Source: Methylocella sp. | Lineage (GTDB): Bacteria > Pseudomonadota > Alphaproteobacteria > Rhizobiales > Beijerinckiaceae | NCBI GenBank assembly: GCA_037200525.1 | Contig: JBBCGG010000001.1 | Coordinates: 3,278,501-3,342,500, forward strand | Direction: 5' to 3' | Length of the DNA stretch: 64,000 nt | In this document: piece by piece, positions 9,088-20,665 of the stretch | Layout of the letters: each line of letters begins with the position of its first letter | Numbering within the stretch: the first letter of the stretch is position 1 | The notes under the pieces: model-generated | What the model saw: the letters and a program-made list of their open reading frames with translations, nothing else | What the model was told of the DNA's origin: nothing | The model's database searches: none | Made by a program: the position numbers and the translations under genes

Positions 9088-10893
9088 CTACCCCTCGCGG
9101 CGTATTTCGAGCGCGAGCCAGTCTTCTTCCGCCACCGCCAGCTCGACTTCGGCCTTGGCGAAAGCCGCCGTCGCTTGTGCAAATTTTGCGGGGTCGCGCG
9201 CATAAAGATTGGCGTCGTCGAGCGAGGCTTTCAGCTTGGCCATTTGCTTGCGCAGGGCGTCCATGCGCGAGGGCAAATTATCAAGCGCGTGTTTCTCCTT
9301 GAAATTCAGCTTCGGCTTCGCAGCGGGCTTTTCGGCGCGAGTAGGGGGCAACGGCTTCGGCTTCCCGATCGCGCTCGGAGACCCAATCGGAGCCGTCCCG
9401 ACGCCCGCCCCGCGTTGCGCCACCATGTCGGAATAGCCGCCGGCATATTCGACCCAGTGGCCAGCGCCTTCGGCGAGAAGGACGGAGGTAGCAACTCGAT
9501 CGAGAAAATCGCGGTCGTGGCTCACAATCAACAAAGTGCCTTTGTAGTCGCCCAGCATCTCCTGCAGCAGGTCGAGGGTTTCGAGATCGAGATCATTCGT
9601 CGGTTCATCGAGCACGAGGAGATTAGAGGGCCGCGCTAAGGCCCGCGCGAGCATCAACCGTCCGCGTTCGCCGCCCGACAGGCGCCCGATTGGCGTGCGA
9701 GCCTGTTCGGGACCAAATAGAAAATCCTTCATGTAGCCCATGACGTGTTTGCGCTCGCCGTTGATCTCCACGAAATCGCTGCCGCCGCCGGTCAGCGCAT
9801 CTTTCAGGAGCGTCTTCGGATCAAGGCTCGCGCGGCCCTGATCCAGCGTCGCCATCTGGAGATTGGCGCCAAGCTGAACGGTTCCGGAGTCAGGGGCAAG
9901 CACGCCGGTCAGAATGCTGATCAACGTCGTCTTGCCGGCTCCGTTGGCGCCGATGACTCCCATGGCGTCGCCGCGGAGGAGACGGGTGGAAAACCCTTTG
10001 ACGATCGGTCGTTCGCCAAAAGATTTCGAAATCGCCTCCGCCTCGATGACGAGCTTACCGGAAACCTTGCCTTCGCTGGCGACGAGCCTCACTTCGCCCG
10101 TGGCGCCCTGGCGCTGCCGTCGCTCCGTACGCATCGTATTGAGGCCCGAGAGTCGTTTCTGATTGCGCTTGCGCCGCGCGGTGACGCCATAGCGCAGCCA
10201 ATGTTCCTCGGCGACGATTTTCCGGTCGAACTTATGCTGTTGCCGTTCTTCCTCTTCCAGTTCTTGGTCGCGCCAGGCTTCGAACTCGGAGAAGCCTCGT
10301 GCAAGGTTGCGGGTGCGGCCACGATCAAGCCAAACGGTGCTTCGCGACAAGTTCTGCAAGAACCGCCGGTCATGGCTGATGATGACGAGAGCGGAGCGCA
10401 GCCTCTTGAGTTCGGCTTCCAGCCATTCGATGGCGGGCAGATCGAGATGGTTGGTCGGTTCGTCGAGCAGCAGAACATCGGGCTCCGGCGCCATAACACG
10501 CGCCAGCGCCGCCCGGCGCGCTTCGCCGCCGGAAAGGTTCGCCGGATTTTCATCGCCGCTGAGGCCGAGTTCGTTCAAGAGGCTCCGCGCTCGATATGGA
10601 TCATCGTTTGGACCTAGCCCGGCTTCGACATAGGCGAAAGACGTCGCGAAGGCGGAGAGATCGGGCTCCTGCGGCAAATACCGCACGTTGGCGTCGGGGT
10701 GCATGAAGCGCGTTCCGCCATCGGATTCGAGAAGGCCCGCGGCGATCTTTAGGAGCGTCGATTTGCCGGAGCCGTTGCGGCCGACGAGACAGAGACGCTC
10801 CCCGGCAGAAACGGAGAGATCGGCGGCCTCGAGTAAAGGCCGTCCGCCGAGTGTGAGCGAGATATTCTGCAACAGCAGAAGAGGGGGCGCCAT
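9088..10893 (-). CDS. ABC-F family ATPase (Uup-like)
   Basis: A cytosolic tandem ABC protein of 601 residues with no membrane segments. Both cassettes are complete: GRNGSGKST, LSGGEARR and LLLDEPTNHLD in the first; GANGAGKTT, LSGGERGR and LVLDEPTNDLD in the second. The charged linker and the C-terminal region (about residues 520-600, Lys/Pro-rich then an Ala/Lys/Glu helix that suggests a coiled coil) are characteristic of Uup. ABC-F proteins act on ribosomes, and Uup has also been linked to precise excision and ribosome assembly. It stands alone; the gene to its left begins 303 bases away and the gene to its right is divergent. Confidence 0.93.
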   Translation of the reverse strand: MAPPLLLLQNISLTLGGRPLLEAADLSVSAGERLCLVGRNGSGKSTLLKIAAGLLESDGGTRFMHPDANVRYLPQEPDLSAFATSFAYVEAGLGPNDDPYRARSLLNELGLSGDENPANLSGGEARRAALARVMAPEPDVLLLDEPTNHLDLPAIEWLEAELKRLRSALVIISHDRRFLQNLSRSTVWLDRGRTRNLARGFSEFEAWRDQELEEEERQQHKFDRKIVAEEHWLRYGVTARRKRNQKRLSGLNTMRTERRQRQGATGEVRLVASEGKVSGKLVIEAEAISKSFGERPIVKGFSTRLLRGDAMGVIGANGAGKTTLISILTGVLAPDSGTVQLGANLQMATLDQGRASLDPKTLLKDALTGGGSDFVEINGERKHVMGYMKDFLFGPEQARTPIGRLSGGERGRLMLARALARPSNLLVLDEPTNDLDLETLDLLQEMLGDYKGTLLIVSHDRDFLDRVATSVLLAEGAGHWVEYAGGYSDMVAQRGAGVGTAPIGSPSAIGKPKPLPPTRAEKPAAKPKLNFKEKHALDNLPSRMDALRKQMAKLKASLDDANLYARDPAKFAQATAAFAKAEVELAVAEEDWLALEIRREG

Positions 10894-11170
10894 GAAGCCA
10901 AAAATCCTTGAAGATGAGACGCATTAGGTATGCGCGACGGTCTATAGCATTTTAGAGAAAAAAGAGACCCGGCTATCGTCTCCCGGCTGAGCCTTCCCGC
11001 TCTAAGCGCGCCGCGCCGGGTGCGACAAACCGACGCCATCGGTGATTCGCAGTAGAGCGTCGCCCAAGCATGCGGGCTTAAGCTGAGCAGCCAAAAAGGT
11101 TGCGCGGCGGGGGCTTTGAGACCATCTAGGTCGACAAACAGGGAACTAGGCGCCGACTGGAGGAACCAAA

Positions 11171-12904
11171 GTGAGCGTTGAGGGCCCATCCGTGGAGATC
11201 GCGCCGCCGGCCAAACGCGCGAGCTTTCCACCGATCGAGCGAACGCTGCGGATGACGACCGGACTCATCCTGTTCAGTTTCGCTGGGAGCCATTTCCTGA
11301 ACCACGCCTGCGGCATCCTCCGTCTGCCGGCGATGGAGGCGATCAGGCTCGTGCTGCTGTGGCCCTGGCGCACGCCGGTTGGCCAGATTTTACTCTATGG
11401 CTCTTTCCTCGTTCACGGAAGTCTCGGCTTTTACGCGATTTACCGTCGCCGGCACTTGCGCATTCCCCCGAACGAATTGTTCCAAATTCTCCTCGGCCTC
11501 TCGATCATACCGCTGGTCATCATTCATGTGACCAACGTTCGCCTCGGCCATATTCTATACGGCCTGCCGGTGACTTACCCCTGGCTGATCTATCGCTACT
11601 GGGTGTTATCGCCTTTCGTCGGCGTGCCGCGACAGTTCCTTCTGCTGTTTGTCGTGTGGATTCACGGTTGCATCGGATTGCGCAGTTCGTTGCGCTTCAG
11701 GCCGTGGTATCAAAAATGGGCCCCGGTTCTCGCCGCGCTCGCCGCTTTGGTTCCGATTCTCGCGGTGAGCGGCATCATTGACGCCGGCCGCGATTTCGAC
11801 GCCGGAGCCGCGCTGGATCCAGGCGTCATCGAGCAACTCCACAAAGTGCAAACCCCTGCGCAATCGGCCTTGCTCGCAAATATCGGCGAGGACCTTATTC
11901 TGATTTACCTCGGCCTCGTCGGCGCATTGTTCGCGCTGCTCGGCGCGCGGGAATGGCGCCAACATCGCTTTGGGACGATCACGGTCAAATATCCGAATGG
12001 ACAGCAAGCGGTCATCCCGCGCGGATTTTCGATTCTGGAAGCGAGCCGCTGGGCCGGCGTCACGCATATGTCGATGTGCGGCGGCCGCGGGCGGTGCTCG
12101 ACCTGTCGCGTGCTGATCACGGAAGGCCTTGAGCGCCTCCCCGCCCCTAATCTTGCAGAAACCAACACGCTCTCGGCGATTCGCGCCAATCCGGACGTTC
12201 GATTGGCCTGTCAGGTGCGGCCGCAAGACGACGTTGACGTTATGCCGCTCCTCGCCTTCGGACGCGTTGACGTCAAAGCATTGGCGACGAGCCTTCACTC
12301 GTCGACGGAACATGAGATCGCCGCGCTGTTTGTCGATCTTCGCGATTCAACCCGCCTTGCGGACGGGCGCCTGCCATATGACGCCTTCTACGTGATCGAT
12401 CGTTATATTGGCGCGGTGTGTCACGCCGTTGCAACCAATGGGGGACAGGTAACCAGCATCGCCGGCGACGGGGTCATGTGCTTCTTTGGAGCCGATTGCG
12501 ATCCTGCGACAGCGTCGCGACGGGTCGTGTTCGCGCTGCGGGACATGTGGGAGGCGTTGGCGGCGCTTAGCATTGAATTCGAGGAGATATTCGATTTTCC
12601 GCTTCGTTTCGGCGCCGGCTGCCATCTTGGCCTCGCCATCGTCGGCGAACTCGCGAGCCGTCATACGGCCCACTTCCTTGGCGAGGTCGGCAATATAGCA
12701 GCGCGACTCGAGGGCCTGACGAAGGAGCTCAAATGCACAATCCTTCTCTCGCGCGAGGTGGTTGAGCGCGCCGGCTTTTCGATGCCGGCCGTCGAAAGCC
12801 ATCGCGTCCGCATCAAGAATATCACTGCGGAAATCGAGATGATCGCGTTCCGGACGCCGCGCGATCTCGATGGTTTGATCTCTTCCCTCGACAGATCATC
12901 ATGA
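11171..12904 (+). CDS. Membrane cytochrome b-like / 2Fe-2S ferredoxin / class III adenylate cyclase fusion
   Basis: A 577-residue three-part protein. Residues about 25-260 hold several hydrophobic helices rich in His (SHFLNHACG, FLVHGSLGF, VIIHVTNVRLGHILYG, VWIHGCIG), resembling a succinate-dehydrogenase-type haem b anchor. Residues about 275-365 are a plant-type 2Fe-2S ferredoxin with Cys303, Cys309, Cys312 and Cys347. Residues about 381-570 are a class III cyclase (FVDLRDSTRL, SIAGDGVMCFFG). The GTG start has GGAGGA six bases upstream. The layout resembles rhizobial CyaC-type redox-regulated cyclases, so the likely role is making cAMP in response to quinone or redox state. The stop overlaps the start of the Crp/Fnr gene (ATGA). 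Confidence 0.9.
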   Translation: MSVEGPSVEIAPPAKRASFPPIERTLRMTTGLILFSFAGSHFLNHACGILRLPAMEAIRLVLLWPWRTPVGQILLYGSFLVHGSLGFYAIYRRRHLRIPPNELFQILLGLSIIPLVIIHVTNVRLGHILYGLPVTYPWLIYRYWVLSPFVGVPRQFLLLFVVWIHGCIGLRSSLRFRPWYQKWAPVLAALAALVPILAVSGIIDAGRDFDAGAALDPGVIEQLHKVQTPAQSALLANIGEDLILIYLGLVGALFALLGAREWRQHRFGTITVKYPNGQQAVIPRGFSILEASRWAGVTHMSMCGGRGRCSTCRVLITEGLERLPAPNLAETNTLSAIRANPDVRLACQVRPQDDVDVMPLLAFGRVDVKALATSLHSSTEHEIAALFVDLRDSTRLADGRLPYDAFYVIDRYIGAVCHAVATNGGQVTSIAGDGVMCFFGADCDPATASRRVVFALRDMWEALAALSIEFEEIFDFPLRFGAGCHLGLAIVGELASRHTAHFLGEVGNIAARLEGLTKELKCTILLSREVVERAGFSMPAVESHRVRIKNITAEIEMIAFRTPRDLDGLISSLDRSS

Positions 12905-13617
12905 TTGCGCCCAGACAATCGGAAACTTTGTCCCGCATCGAGCTGTTCAGCTCGCTGACGCCGGATGTGATTGCGCGACTTGACACGCGCTGCGTCTGGC
13001 GGCGTGCGCGCGCCAAAGAATGGATCATCGACTATCAGGACGAAAGCGTTGACGTTTTCTTCCTGATCAGCGGCGTGGCGCGTGTGATGATTCGCTCGAT
13101 CTCCGGTCGCGAAACCATCCTGCGCGACATCGACGCCGGCGCATTTTTCGGCGAACTGGCCGCGATTGATGGGCAAACCCGGTCTGCCAGCATCTTGGCT
13201 GTCACTGATGCGACGATCGCGAAAATGACCGCCCCGACCTTTCTGGAGGTCGTGACAACCCATCCCGACGTCAGTCTGCGGCTTCTTCGAATCGTAACCG
13301 GTCAGGTCCGCATGCTGGCCAATCGCGTCAATGAGTTCACGACGCTTGGCGTGCGCGAGCGTCTCTACACGGAATTGCTCCGGCTTTCGCGGCCGAACCG
13401 CGCAAACCCCAACCAGGCGATCGTTTCGCCGCCGCCGATCCACGCCGATCTTGCCGGCCGAATCAGCACGCGCCGCGAAACGGTGACAAAGGAATTAAGC
13501 GCGATGAAGCGCGAGGGCCTCGTCGAGAGCAGCCGGGGCGCTCTCGTGCTGCTCGACGTTCCGCGCCTCATGGGAATGATCGGCGAAGATAAAGACGCGC
13601 CCGATCTTCAGATATAA
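12901..13617 (+). CDS. Crp/Fnr-family transcriptional regulator
   Basis: A 238-residue regulator. The N-terminal cyclic-nucleotide-binding barrel (about residues 15-130) includes GAFFGELAAIDGQTRSASILAV, matching the phosphate-binding cassette with Gly-Glu and Arg-Ser-Ala. The C-terminal winged helix (about 150-225) has HADLAGRISTRRETVTKELSAMKREGLV, the recognition helix. There is no Fnr-type N-terminal cysteine cluster, so cAMP is the likeliest ligand. It overlaps the adenylate cyclase gene by 4 bases, a direct cyclase-receptor pairing. Target genes are unknown. Confidence 0.93.
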   Translation: MIAPRQSETLSRIELFSSLTPDVIARLDTRCVWRRARAKEWIIDYQDESVDVFFLISGVARVMIRSISGRETILRDIDAGAFFGELAAIDGQTRSASILAVTDATIAKMTAPTFLEVVTTHPDVSLRLLRIVTGQVRMLANRVNEFTTLGVRERLYTELLRLSRPNRANPNQAIVSPPPIHADLAGRISTRRETVTKELSAMKREGLVESSRGALVLLDVPRLMGMIGEDKDAPDLQI

Positions 13618-13652
13618 GGTTTTTGGTCCGCCTCAGGAGCGAGTCGCGCAAC

Positions 13653-14054
13653 TTAAAGCTTGAGCGCGTCCTTCAACTCCAGCAGCTGGTCCCGTTTTTC
13701 AGCGGCGAGGCACCGAGCTTCTTCCGTCGTTGCGTCGGCGACATCCTCTTCAGCATCCTTGAAGTCGGAAGCGAACTGCGCCGCATCAAATTCAGCCAGC
13801 GGAATTGCATGTTCGGCAAGAATGGTCAGGCCTCCCGGCGCCACATCGGCGAAACCGCCGCGCACCAGAAAGCGCAACTTTTGCGCCGCGGATTGTTCGA
13901 TATCGACAATGCCCGGCTTCAGCGTCGACATCAACGGCGAGTGACCTTTGAGGACGGTGAACTCGCCTTCGGTTCCGGGTACGACGACAGCTTCAACCTC
14001 GCCCGAAAATACCAATTTCTCGGGTGAGACGAGTTCAAAATGAAAAGCTGCCAT
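13653..14054 (-). CDS. atpC: F1 ATP synthase epsilon subunit
   Basis: A 133-residue epsilon subunit. The start at 14054 gives [18 protein letters not shown], the standard N-terminus; the longer open frame upstream has no family match. [24 protein letters not shown] and [24 protein letters not shown] are the conserved beta-sandwich parts, followed by a helical hairpin of Ala/Glu-rich sequence. It couples catalysis to rotor movement and can inhibit ATP hydrolysis. Unlike the other atp genes here, it is 238 bases away from its neighbour atpD. It is convergent with the Crp/Fnr gene, with 35 bases between the stops. Confidence 0.95.
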   Translation of the reverse strand: MAAFHFELVSPEKLVFSGEVEAVVVPGTEGEFTVLKGHSPLMSTLKPGIVDIEQSAAQKLRFLVRGGFADVAPGGLTILAEHAIPLAEFDAAQFASDFKDAEEDVADATTEEARCLAAEKRDQLLELKDALKL

Positions 14055-14255
14055 TGCGCATCCCCGAATCTGATTTCCATTTCCTGCCTGGCGGCCTTGC
14101 GAGCGCTTCGCGCCAGCCCACAAGACGGGAGGCAGGTCGCGCGCGAAATAACTGGCCGCGCGCAGACTTTTACCGAAGATGATCCTTCGAGCACGATCGC
14201 TTCAAGCCGAAGCGCCCATGCCGCTTACCAGGATCATGCCGTTGCCCGATTCTCC

Positions 14256-15768
<1,513 letters not shown>

Positions 15769-16647
15769 TCAAAGCGCCTCGGCGCCAGAGATGATCTCGA
15801 TCAATTCTTTGGTGATCATCGCCTGGCGCGAACGATTATATTGCATGGTCTGCTTTTTGATCATTTCGCCGGCGTTGCGCGACGCGCTGTCCATCGCGCC
15901 CATTCGCGCGCCCTGTTCGGAGGCGGCGTTCTCGAGCAGCGCCCGCAGCAGCTGGATCGATATATTGCGCGGCAGCAGCGTCGTCAGAATCTCTTCCTCG
16001 CCCGGCTCATAATCATAAATTGCCTGCGGGGCGGCGGTCCGCCGGTCACTCTGGATGCTCAGCGGGACCAATTGCTGCGCCGTCGGAATCTGGCTGATGA
16101 CGGTCTTGAAACGGGAGAAAAATAAGGTGCAGACGTCAAACTCGCCCGCCTCGAACAGCGCCACGATTTTGCGCCCGACCGGATCCGCATTGCCGAAACC
16201 GAGGGTCTTCACGCCGCGCAAATCGATCAATTCAATGATCTGCGGCTCGAACTGACGGCGAAGGACGTCATAGCCCTTTTTGCCTATGCAAATGATCTTG
16301 ACGTTTTTGCCCTGCCCCATCAGTGATAGGGCCGTATCGCGCGCGAGCCGCGCGATCGAGGCGTTGAAAGCTCCGCAAAGGCCGCGCTCGGCGGTGCAAA
16401 CAACGAGCAAATGAACATTGTCGCGTCCATTGCCGGCAAGCAACGCGGGGGCCGGCGACCCCGGGGCGATCGACGCGGCGAGAGACGCCAGCACGTTATC
16501 CATGCGCTCCGCGTAGGGCCGAGCGGCTTCGGCGGCGTTCTGAGCGCGCCGCAACTTCGCCGCCGCGACCATCTGCATGGCTTTGGTGATCTTCTGCGTC
16601 GCCTTGACGGAGGCGATCCGATTGCGGAGATCCTTCAACGAGGGCAT
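15769..16647 (-). CDS. atpG: F1 ATP synthase gamma subunit
   Basis: The central shaft subunit, 292 residues. [36 protein letters not shown] is reflected in its N-terminus (key residues Lys-Ile-Thr-Lys-Ala-Met at about 18-23), and the C-terminus has the matching coiled-coil half ([18 protein letters not shown], then [12 protein letters not shown]). GLCGAFN is also conserved. It lies between atpA and atpD with 40- and 27-base gaps. Confidence 0.97.
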   Translation of the reverse strand: MPSLKDLRNRIASVKATQKITKAMQMVAAAKLRRAQNAAEAARPYAERMDNVLASLAASIAPGSPAPALLAGNGRDNVHLLVVCTAERGLCGAFNASIARLARDTALSLMGQGKNVKIICIGKKGYDVLRRQFEPQIIELIDLRGVKTLGFGNADPVGRKIVALFEAGEFDVCTLFFSRFKTVISQIPTAQQLVPLSIQSDRRTAAPQAIYDYEPGEEEILTTLLPRNISIQLLRALLENAASEQGARMGAMDSASRNAGEMIKKQTMQYNRSRQAMITKELIEIISGAEAL

Positions 16648-16687
16648 GTTTTTTCCGCTTCGCTATGTCCCGACGGCGCTTGGCTGT

Positions 16688-18217
16688 TCAAGCAAAGTTC
16701 TTGGCGTAGGCGTCGACGATCGATTTCAGCTTTTTGGCTGAATCATCGGACAGATCCTTCGAGACGCGGAGCGTCTGCAACAGATCGGCGTGGTTCGTCC
16801 GGACCAAAGCCAGCAGGCCGTCTTCGAATGCCCGCACTCGGTTGAGCGGCAATGCGTCGAGATAGCCGTTGACGCCGGCGTAAATCACGACCACCTGCTC
16901 CTCGATCTTGAGAGGCGAGAACTGCGGCTGCTTCAAAAGCTCGGTCAGGCGAGAACCGCGCGCAAGTAGGCGCTGCGTCGTTGCATCGAGATCCGAACCG
17001 AACTGCGCGAAGGCCGCCATTTCGCGATATTGCGCGAGCTCGCCTTTGATCTTGCCCGCGACCTTCTTCATCGATTTCGTTTGCGCCGAAGAACCGACGC
17101 GCGACACCGAAAGACCAACGTTCACCGCAGGCCGGATGCCTTGATAGAACAAATCGGTCTCAAGGAAGATCTGACCGTCGGTGATCGAGATCACATTGGT
17201 CGGAATATAGGCCGAGACGTCGTTCGCTTGGGTCTCAATGATCGGAAGAGCCGTCAAAGAGCCGGCTCCATTGGCGTCGCGCAGCTTGGCGGCGCGCTCG
17301 AGAAGGCGCGAATGCAGAAAGAATACGTCGCCCGGATAGGCCTCGCGGCCCGGCGGCCGGCGGAGCAGCAGCGACATCTGCCGATAGGCCACCGCCTGCT
17401 TGGAGAGATCGTCGTAAACGATCAAGGCGTGCATTCCGTTGTCGCGGAAATATTCACCCATTGCGCAGCCGGCGAAAGGCGCAAGGAACTGCATCGGAGC
17501 GGGGTCAGAGGCGGTCGCGGCGACCACGATGGAATATTCCAGCGCGCCCTGCTCCTCCAGAACCTTCACGAACTGCGCGACGGTCGACCGCTTCTGGCCG
17601 ATCGCGACATAAACGCAATAGAGCTTGGCGCTTTCGTCGGTGCCCTGATTCAGGGACTTCTGATTGAGAATGGCGTCGAGGGCGACAGCCGTTTTGCCGG
17701 TCTGGCGATCGCCGATGATTAGCTCGCGCTGACCGCGGCCGATCGGGATCAGCGCGTCGATTGCCTTAAGGCCGGTCGACATCGGCTCATGCACGGATTT
17801 GCGTGGAATAATGCCAGGCGCCTTGACGTCGACCCGCGCGCGCCTCGTTGCGTTAATCGGGCCTTTGCCATCGATCGGATTGCCCAGCGCATCGACGACG
17901 CGGCCAAGCAATTCCTTGCCGACAGGGACGTCGACGATCGCGCCGGTGCGTTTGACCGTCTGGCCTTCGCCGATTTCGCGGTCGGAGCCGAAAATCACGA
18001 CGCCGACATTGTCGATTTCGAGATTCAACGCCATGCCGCGGATACCGTTTTCGAACTCGACCATTTCGCCGGCTTCGACGTTGTCGAGGCCATAAACGCG
18101 AGCGATGCCGTCGCCGACCGAGAGGACCTGGCCCACTTCGGTGACCGCAGCTTCATTGCCAAAGCTTGCAATCTCGTTCTTGAGAATTGCCGAAATTTCT
18201 GCGGCGCGGATGTCCAT
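16688..18217 (-). CDS. atpA: F1 ATP synthase alpha subunit
   Basis: The non-catalytic nucleotide-binding subunit, 509 residues. The P-loop GDRQTGKT is present, as are [14 protein letters not shown] and the visual-signature-like [18 protein letters not shown] start at 18217 ([13 protein letters not shown]), the family N-terminus; the frame continues open into atpH but that is a shadow. The start shares one base with the atpH stop (TGATG), so the two are translationally coupled. Confidence 0.98.
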   Translation of the reverse strand: MDIRAAEISAILKNEIASFGNEAAVTEVGQVLSVGDGIARVYGLDNVEAGEMVEFENGIRGMALNLEIDNVGVVIFGSDREIGEGQTVKRTGAIVDVPVGKELLGRVVDALGNPIDGKGPINATRRARVDVKAPGIIPRKSVHEPMSTGLKAIDALIPIGRGQRELIIGDRQTGKTAVALDAILNQKSLNQGTDESAKLYCVYVAIGQKRSTVAQFVKVLEEQGALEYSIVVAATASDPAPMQFLAPFAGCAMGEYFRDNGMHALIVYDDLSKQAVAYRQMSLLLRRPPGREAYPGDVFFLHSRLLERAAKLRDANGAGSLTALPIIETQANDVSAYIPTNVISITDGQIFLETDLFYQGIRPAVNVGLSVSRVGSSAQTKSMKKVAGKIKGELAQYREMAAFAQFGSDLDATTQRLLARGSRLTELLKQPQFSPLKIEEQVVVIYAGVNGYLDALPLNRVRAFEDGLLALVRTNHADLLQTLRVSKDLSDDSAKKLKSIVDAYAKNFA

Positions 18218-18780
18218 CAGCCGACCTCTTTCATACGTGTGCGGATCGAATTGAGTTTTGTCTTGAGCGAGCCGTCGACCATGCGCGAGCCCAATTGAAC
18301 GATGAGGCCGCCGATGATCGCCGGATCGACCTTGATGTCGACTTCGACGCTCTTGCTGCCGCAAATATTGGCGAGGGCGTCTTTCAACGCCTCGACATGC
18401 TCGGACCGCAGCGGCTCGGCGACAGTGACCGCAGCGCGGCTGAGGCCGCGCGCATGGTCACGCAGAATATTGAAATCGTGGATCATATCGGACACGGCGA
18501 AGAGCCTGCGTTTGACCGCGACCAGCTTCAGAAACTTGGCCGTGATGCCGCCGATTCCGGCGCGGTCGAGAAGCGCCTCAAGCGCCTTCACCTGCTCTTC
18601 GGCGGAGAAGACCGGGCTCTTGACGAAGCGCCGCAAATCTTCGCTTTCCTCAAGGAGGCGGCTAAAAGTTGCAAGGCCCGCCGCTACCTCTTCAGTCGCG
18701 GAGGTTTCCCGCGCCAGCGCAAACAGCGCCTCCGCATAGCGGCCGGCCATTCCGGAAACGAGCGTCTCTTGTTTCGCCAA
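18217..18780 (-). CDS. atpH: F1 ATP synthase delta subunit
   Basis: The 187-residue peripheral-stalk subunit that links F1 to the b subunits. [15 protein letters not shown] and [21 protein letters not shown] near the middle are typical, as is the C-terminal [31 protein letters not shown]. It is the first gene of the atpHAGDC cluster. The F0 genes are not in the window, which is normal for alphaproteobacteria. The 278 bases upstream (18781-19058) should hold the operon promoter; I cannot name its hexamers. Confidence 0.96.
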   Translation of the reverse strand: MAKQETLVSGMAGRYAEALFALARETSATEEVAAGLATFSRLLEESEDLRRFVKSPVFSAEEQVKALEALLDRAGIGGITAKFLKLVAVKRRLFAVSDMIHDFNILRDHARGLSRAAVTVAEPLRSEHVEALKDALANICGSKSVEVDIKVDPAIIGGLIVQLGSRMVDGSLKTKLNSIRTRMKEVG

Positions 18781-19058
18781 CGCTATACCCCAAAATCCAC
18801 ATGCCCAACATCTGCGCGTCCCGAGTCCGTCGAATCTTGACGGTCATGCCCCAAACTCAAGACGGAGACTGAAGTTGAAAACGGGGAGCGACGCGAAGGA
18901 ACGCGGCCACGCCCTGAAGGCGGAGGTTTGCTAACATAGACATTTTTACGGCGCAACCCTGCGGCGCCGAATGCGAAGACGCCAGCGGCAAACCGACGCA
19001 AGCTCGGCTACAATTACGCTGGGCTTGGCCGACCGCGTCAGGACGAAGGCGGATCGCC

Positions 19059-20093
19059 TCAATGGGACGTTGGTTTCGCTCGGGCTGCAAGAGCGATTGT
19101 CCAGAGAGCGCGCAAAGCGGTAGCCTCGGCCAGTTTCGGCTCTCGGCGCGTCTTGCCGACGGCCTCGCCAAGAATCTCAATGGCGCGAGCGAGCCGGGCG
19201 GCGGTCCATGCGCGCAAATGCCGATCGAAAGCGTCCGACCGCCTAAAACCGAATGCCGGCCTCTCATGCGGCCCGTCATGCGCCCGCGCTCCGGCTTCGG
19301 TATTGAGGCGGCTGCGATGCAGAATCAAGGCATGGCGGAGCGCCGCGCCGAGCAGCGCGCTGGCGTCGCCCCCTTGCGTGAAGATGCGGCGGGCGCTGGA
19401 CTCGAGGGCGACGAAATCGCCGCCGAACGCGCTGTTGACTGCGTGATCGAGCATGAGGCTCGAGGCGTCGGAGACTATGGCTTCAACGTGATCGAGCCTG
19501 ATCTCGCCTGCTCCATGCGCATAAAGCACGAGCTTGGCCAGTTCGGAGCGAGTCGAAAGCCGGTCTTGCCCCAGTAGAGACACGAGCAACGACTTGGCCT
19601 CGTGCGAGATCGAAAGCTTCGCGGCGGCGGCCTCGGCATCAATCAGCTGCGCGATATGCTCGGGTGAGTCCGGATAGCATTCGAGCGCGGCGGCATTTTT
19701 CTCGCGCTCAAAGAGCTTGCGCAAGGCGGCGTCTTTCTTCAGCGCTCCGGCCTCGACGACGATGGTGCAGTCGCGCGGCGGAGCGGCGAGAACGGGCTCA
19801 AGGGCGGTAATGAAGGCTTTGCCTTGGGCGTCGATCCAGATCGCTCGCCTGCCGCCAAAAAGCGGAATCGTATTGGCCTCATCCGCGAGGCGGAGCGGAT
19901 CGGCGGCAAGATCGTCGCCGCCTATGCGCAGCAGTTGGAACGGGTCCTTTGGATCATCCACCGCGCGCGATATCAGCGTCTGCGCCCGCTCGGCGACAAG
20001 CCCGGAGTCCGGTCCAAAGACGAGATACATAAAAATATGCGCCGCGGGGCGGCCGATAAAACGGTCTGCCTCGGTAGTTTTGACTGCGACCAT
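19059..20093 (-). CDS. holA: DNA polymerase III delta subunit
   Basis: The clamp-loader delta subunit, about 344 residues. HIFMYLVFGPDSGLVAERAQTL is the diverged nucleotide-fold N-terminus, DPKDPFQLLRIGGDDL and LFGGRRAIWIDA follow, and LLGQDRLSTRSELAKLVLYAHG is the strongly conserved helix pair in this family. Two close ATGs are possible (20102 and 20093); I take 20093 (MVAVKTTEADRF) because relatives begin that way. It lies 32 bases after lptE, and leuS-lptE-holA is a common alphaproteobacterial order. Confidence 0.92.
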   Translation of the reverse strand: MVAVKTTEADRFIGRPAAHIFMYLVFGPDSGLVAERAQTLISRAVDDPKDPFQLLRIGGDDLAADPLRLADEANTIPLFGGRRAIWIDAQGKAFITALEPVLAAPPRDCTIVVEAGALKKDAALRKLFEREKNAAALECYPDSPEHIAQLIDAEAAAAKLSISHEAKSLLVSLLGQDRLSTRSELAKLVLYAHGAGEIRLDHVEAIVSDASSLMLDHAVNSAFGGDFVALESSARRIFTQGGDASALLGAALRHALILHRSRLNTEAGARAHDGPHERPAFGFRRSDAFDRHLRAWTAARLARAIEILGEAVGKTRREPKLAEATALRALWTIALAARAKPTSH

Positions 20094-20125
20094 TGAGCGC
20101 ATGTCCCGGAGTTGGCCGGCGCCGC

Positions 20126-20665
20126 TTATCCTCGGGCGGCGAAAAAAGCGGCGATATTGGTGCGAATCTGTTCAGCGAGCAGCCGCGAGTCGCGAATCTC
20201 GGCGTCGCGCGACGCGCGAATATTGGTGAAGCGCTGCGACGTGCGGTCATAGCTCGCGACGACCGTCGCCGATTCCCTGAAGATCGCATTTCCGCCTTGA
20301 GACGGCGTCAGCGCATAGTCGGCGGTCACGACGACTGTCGCCGAACTTGGATAGCCGGTCACCGTATCGAGCAGCGGCGTCTGCACGTTCTCCCGCAAAT
20401 TAACGATAAGCCTATATTTCGGCACAACTTTCGAGCCAGTGCCGTTCAAGGCGAAAATCAGCTCATTCTCGAGATAATGGCCGATGCGGTCGTGAATCGG
20501 ATCGATCGCGATCGCCTGCAACTCGTCACTGACATTGCCGCCGCCCGCCAGGGGCGCGTAGACCGGTTGGAAGCATCCAGACAGCGGGAGGCCGAGCAAC
20601 GCGGCCAGAACGACTGCAGAGCCGCCGAGAAGGCCTTGGCGACGGGTTGGGTTATGCGACGACAT
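20126..20665 (-). CDS. lptE: LPS assembly lipoprotein LptE
   Basis: A 179-residue outer-membrane lipoprotein that plugs and supports LptD during lipopolysaccharide export. The N-terminus has a Tat/Sec-like basic start, a hydrophobic run and the lipobox LSGC, placing the lipidated Cys at about residue 31. FQPVYAPL after the Cys and the [27 protein letters not shown] segment are typical for rhizobial LptE. Its start lies 14 bases inside the end of leuS, indicating coupling. Confidence 0.9.
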   Translation of the reverse strand: MSSHNPTRRQGLLGGSAVVLAALLGLPLSGCFQPVYAPLAGGGNVSDELQAIAIDPIHDRIGHYLENELIFALNGTGSKVVPKYRLIVNLRENVQTPLLDTVTGYPSSATVVVTADYALTPSQGGNAIFRESATVVASYDRTSQRFTNIRASRDAEIRDSRLLAEQIRTNIAAFFAARG

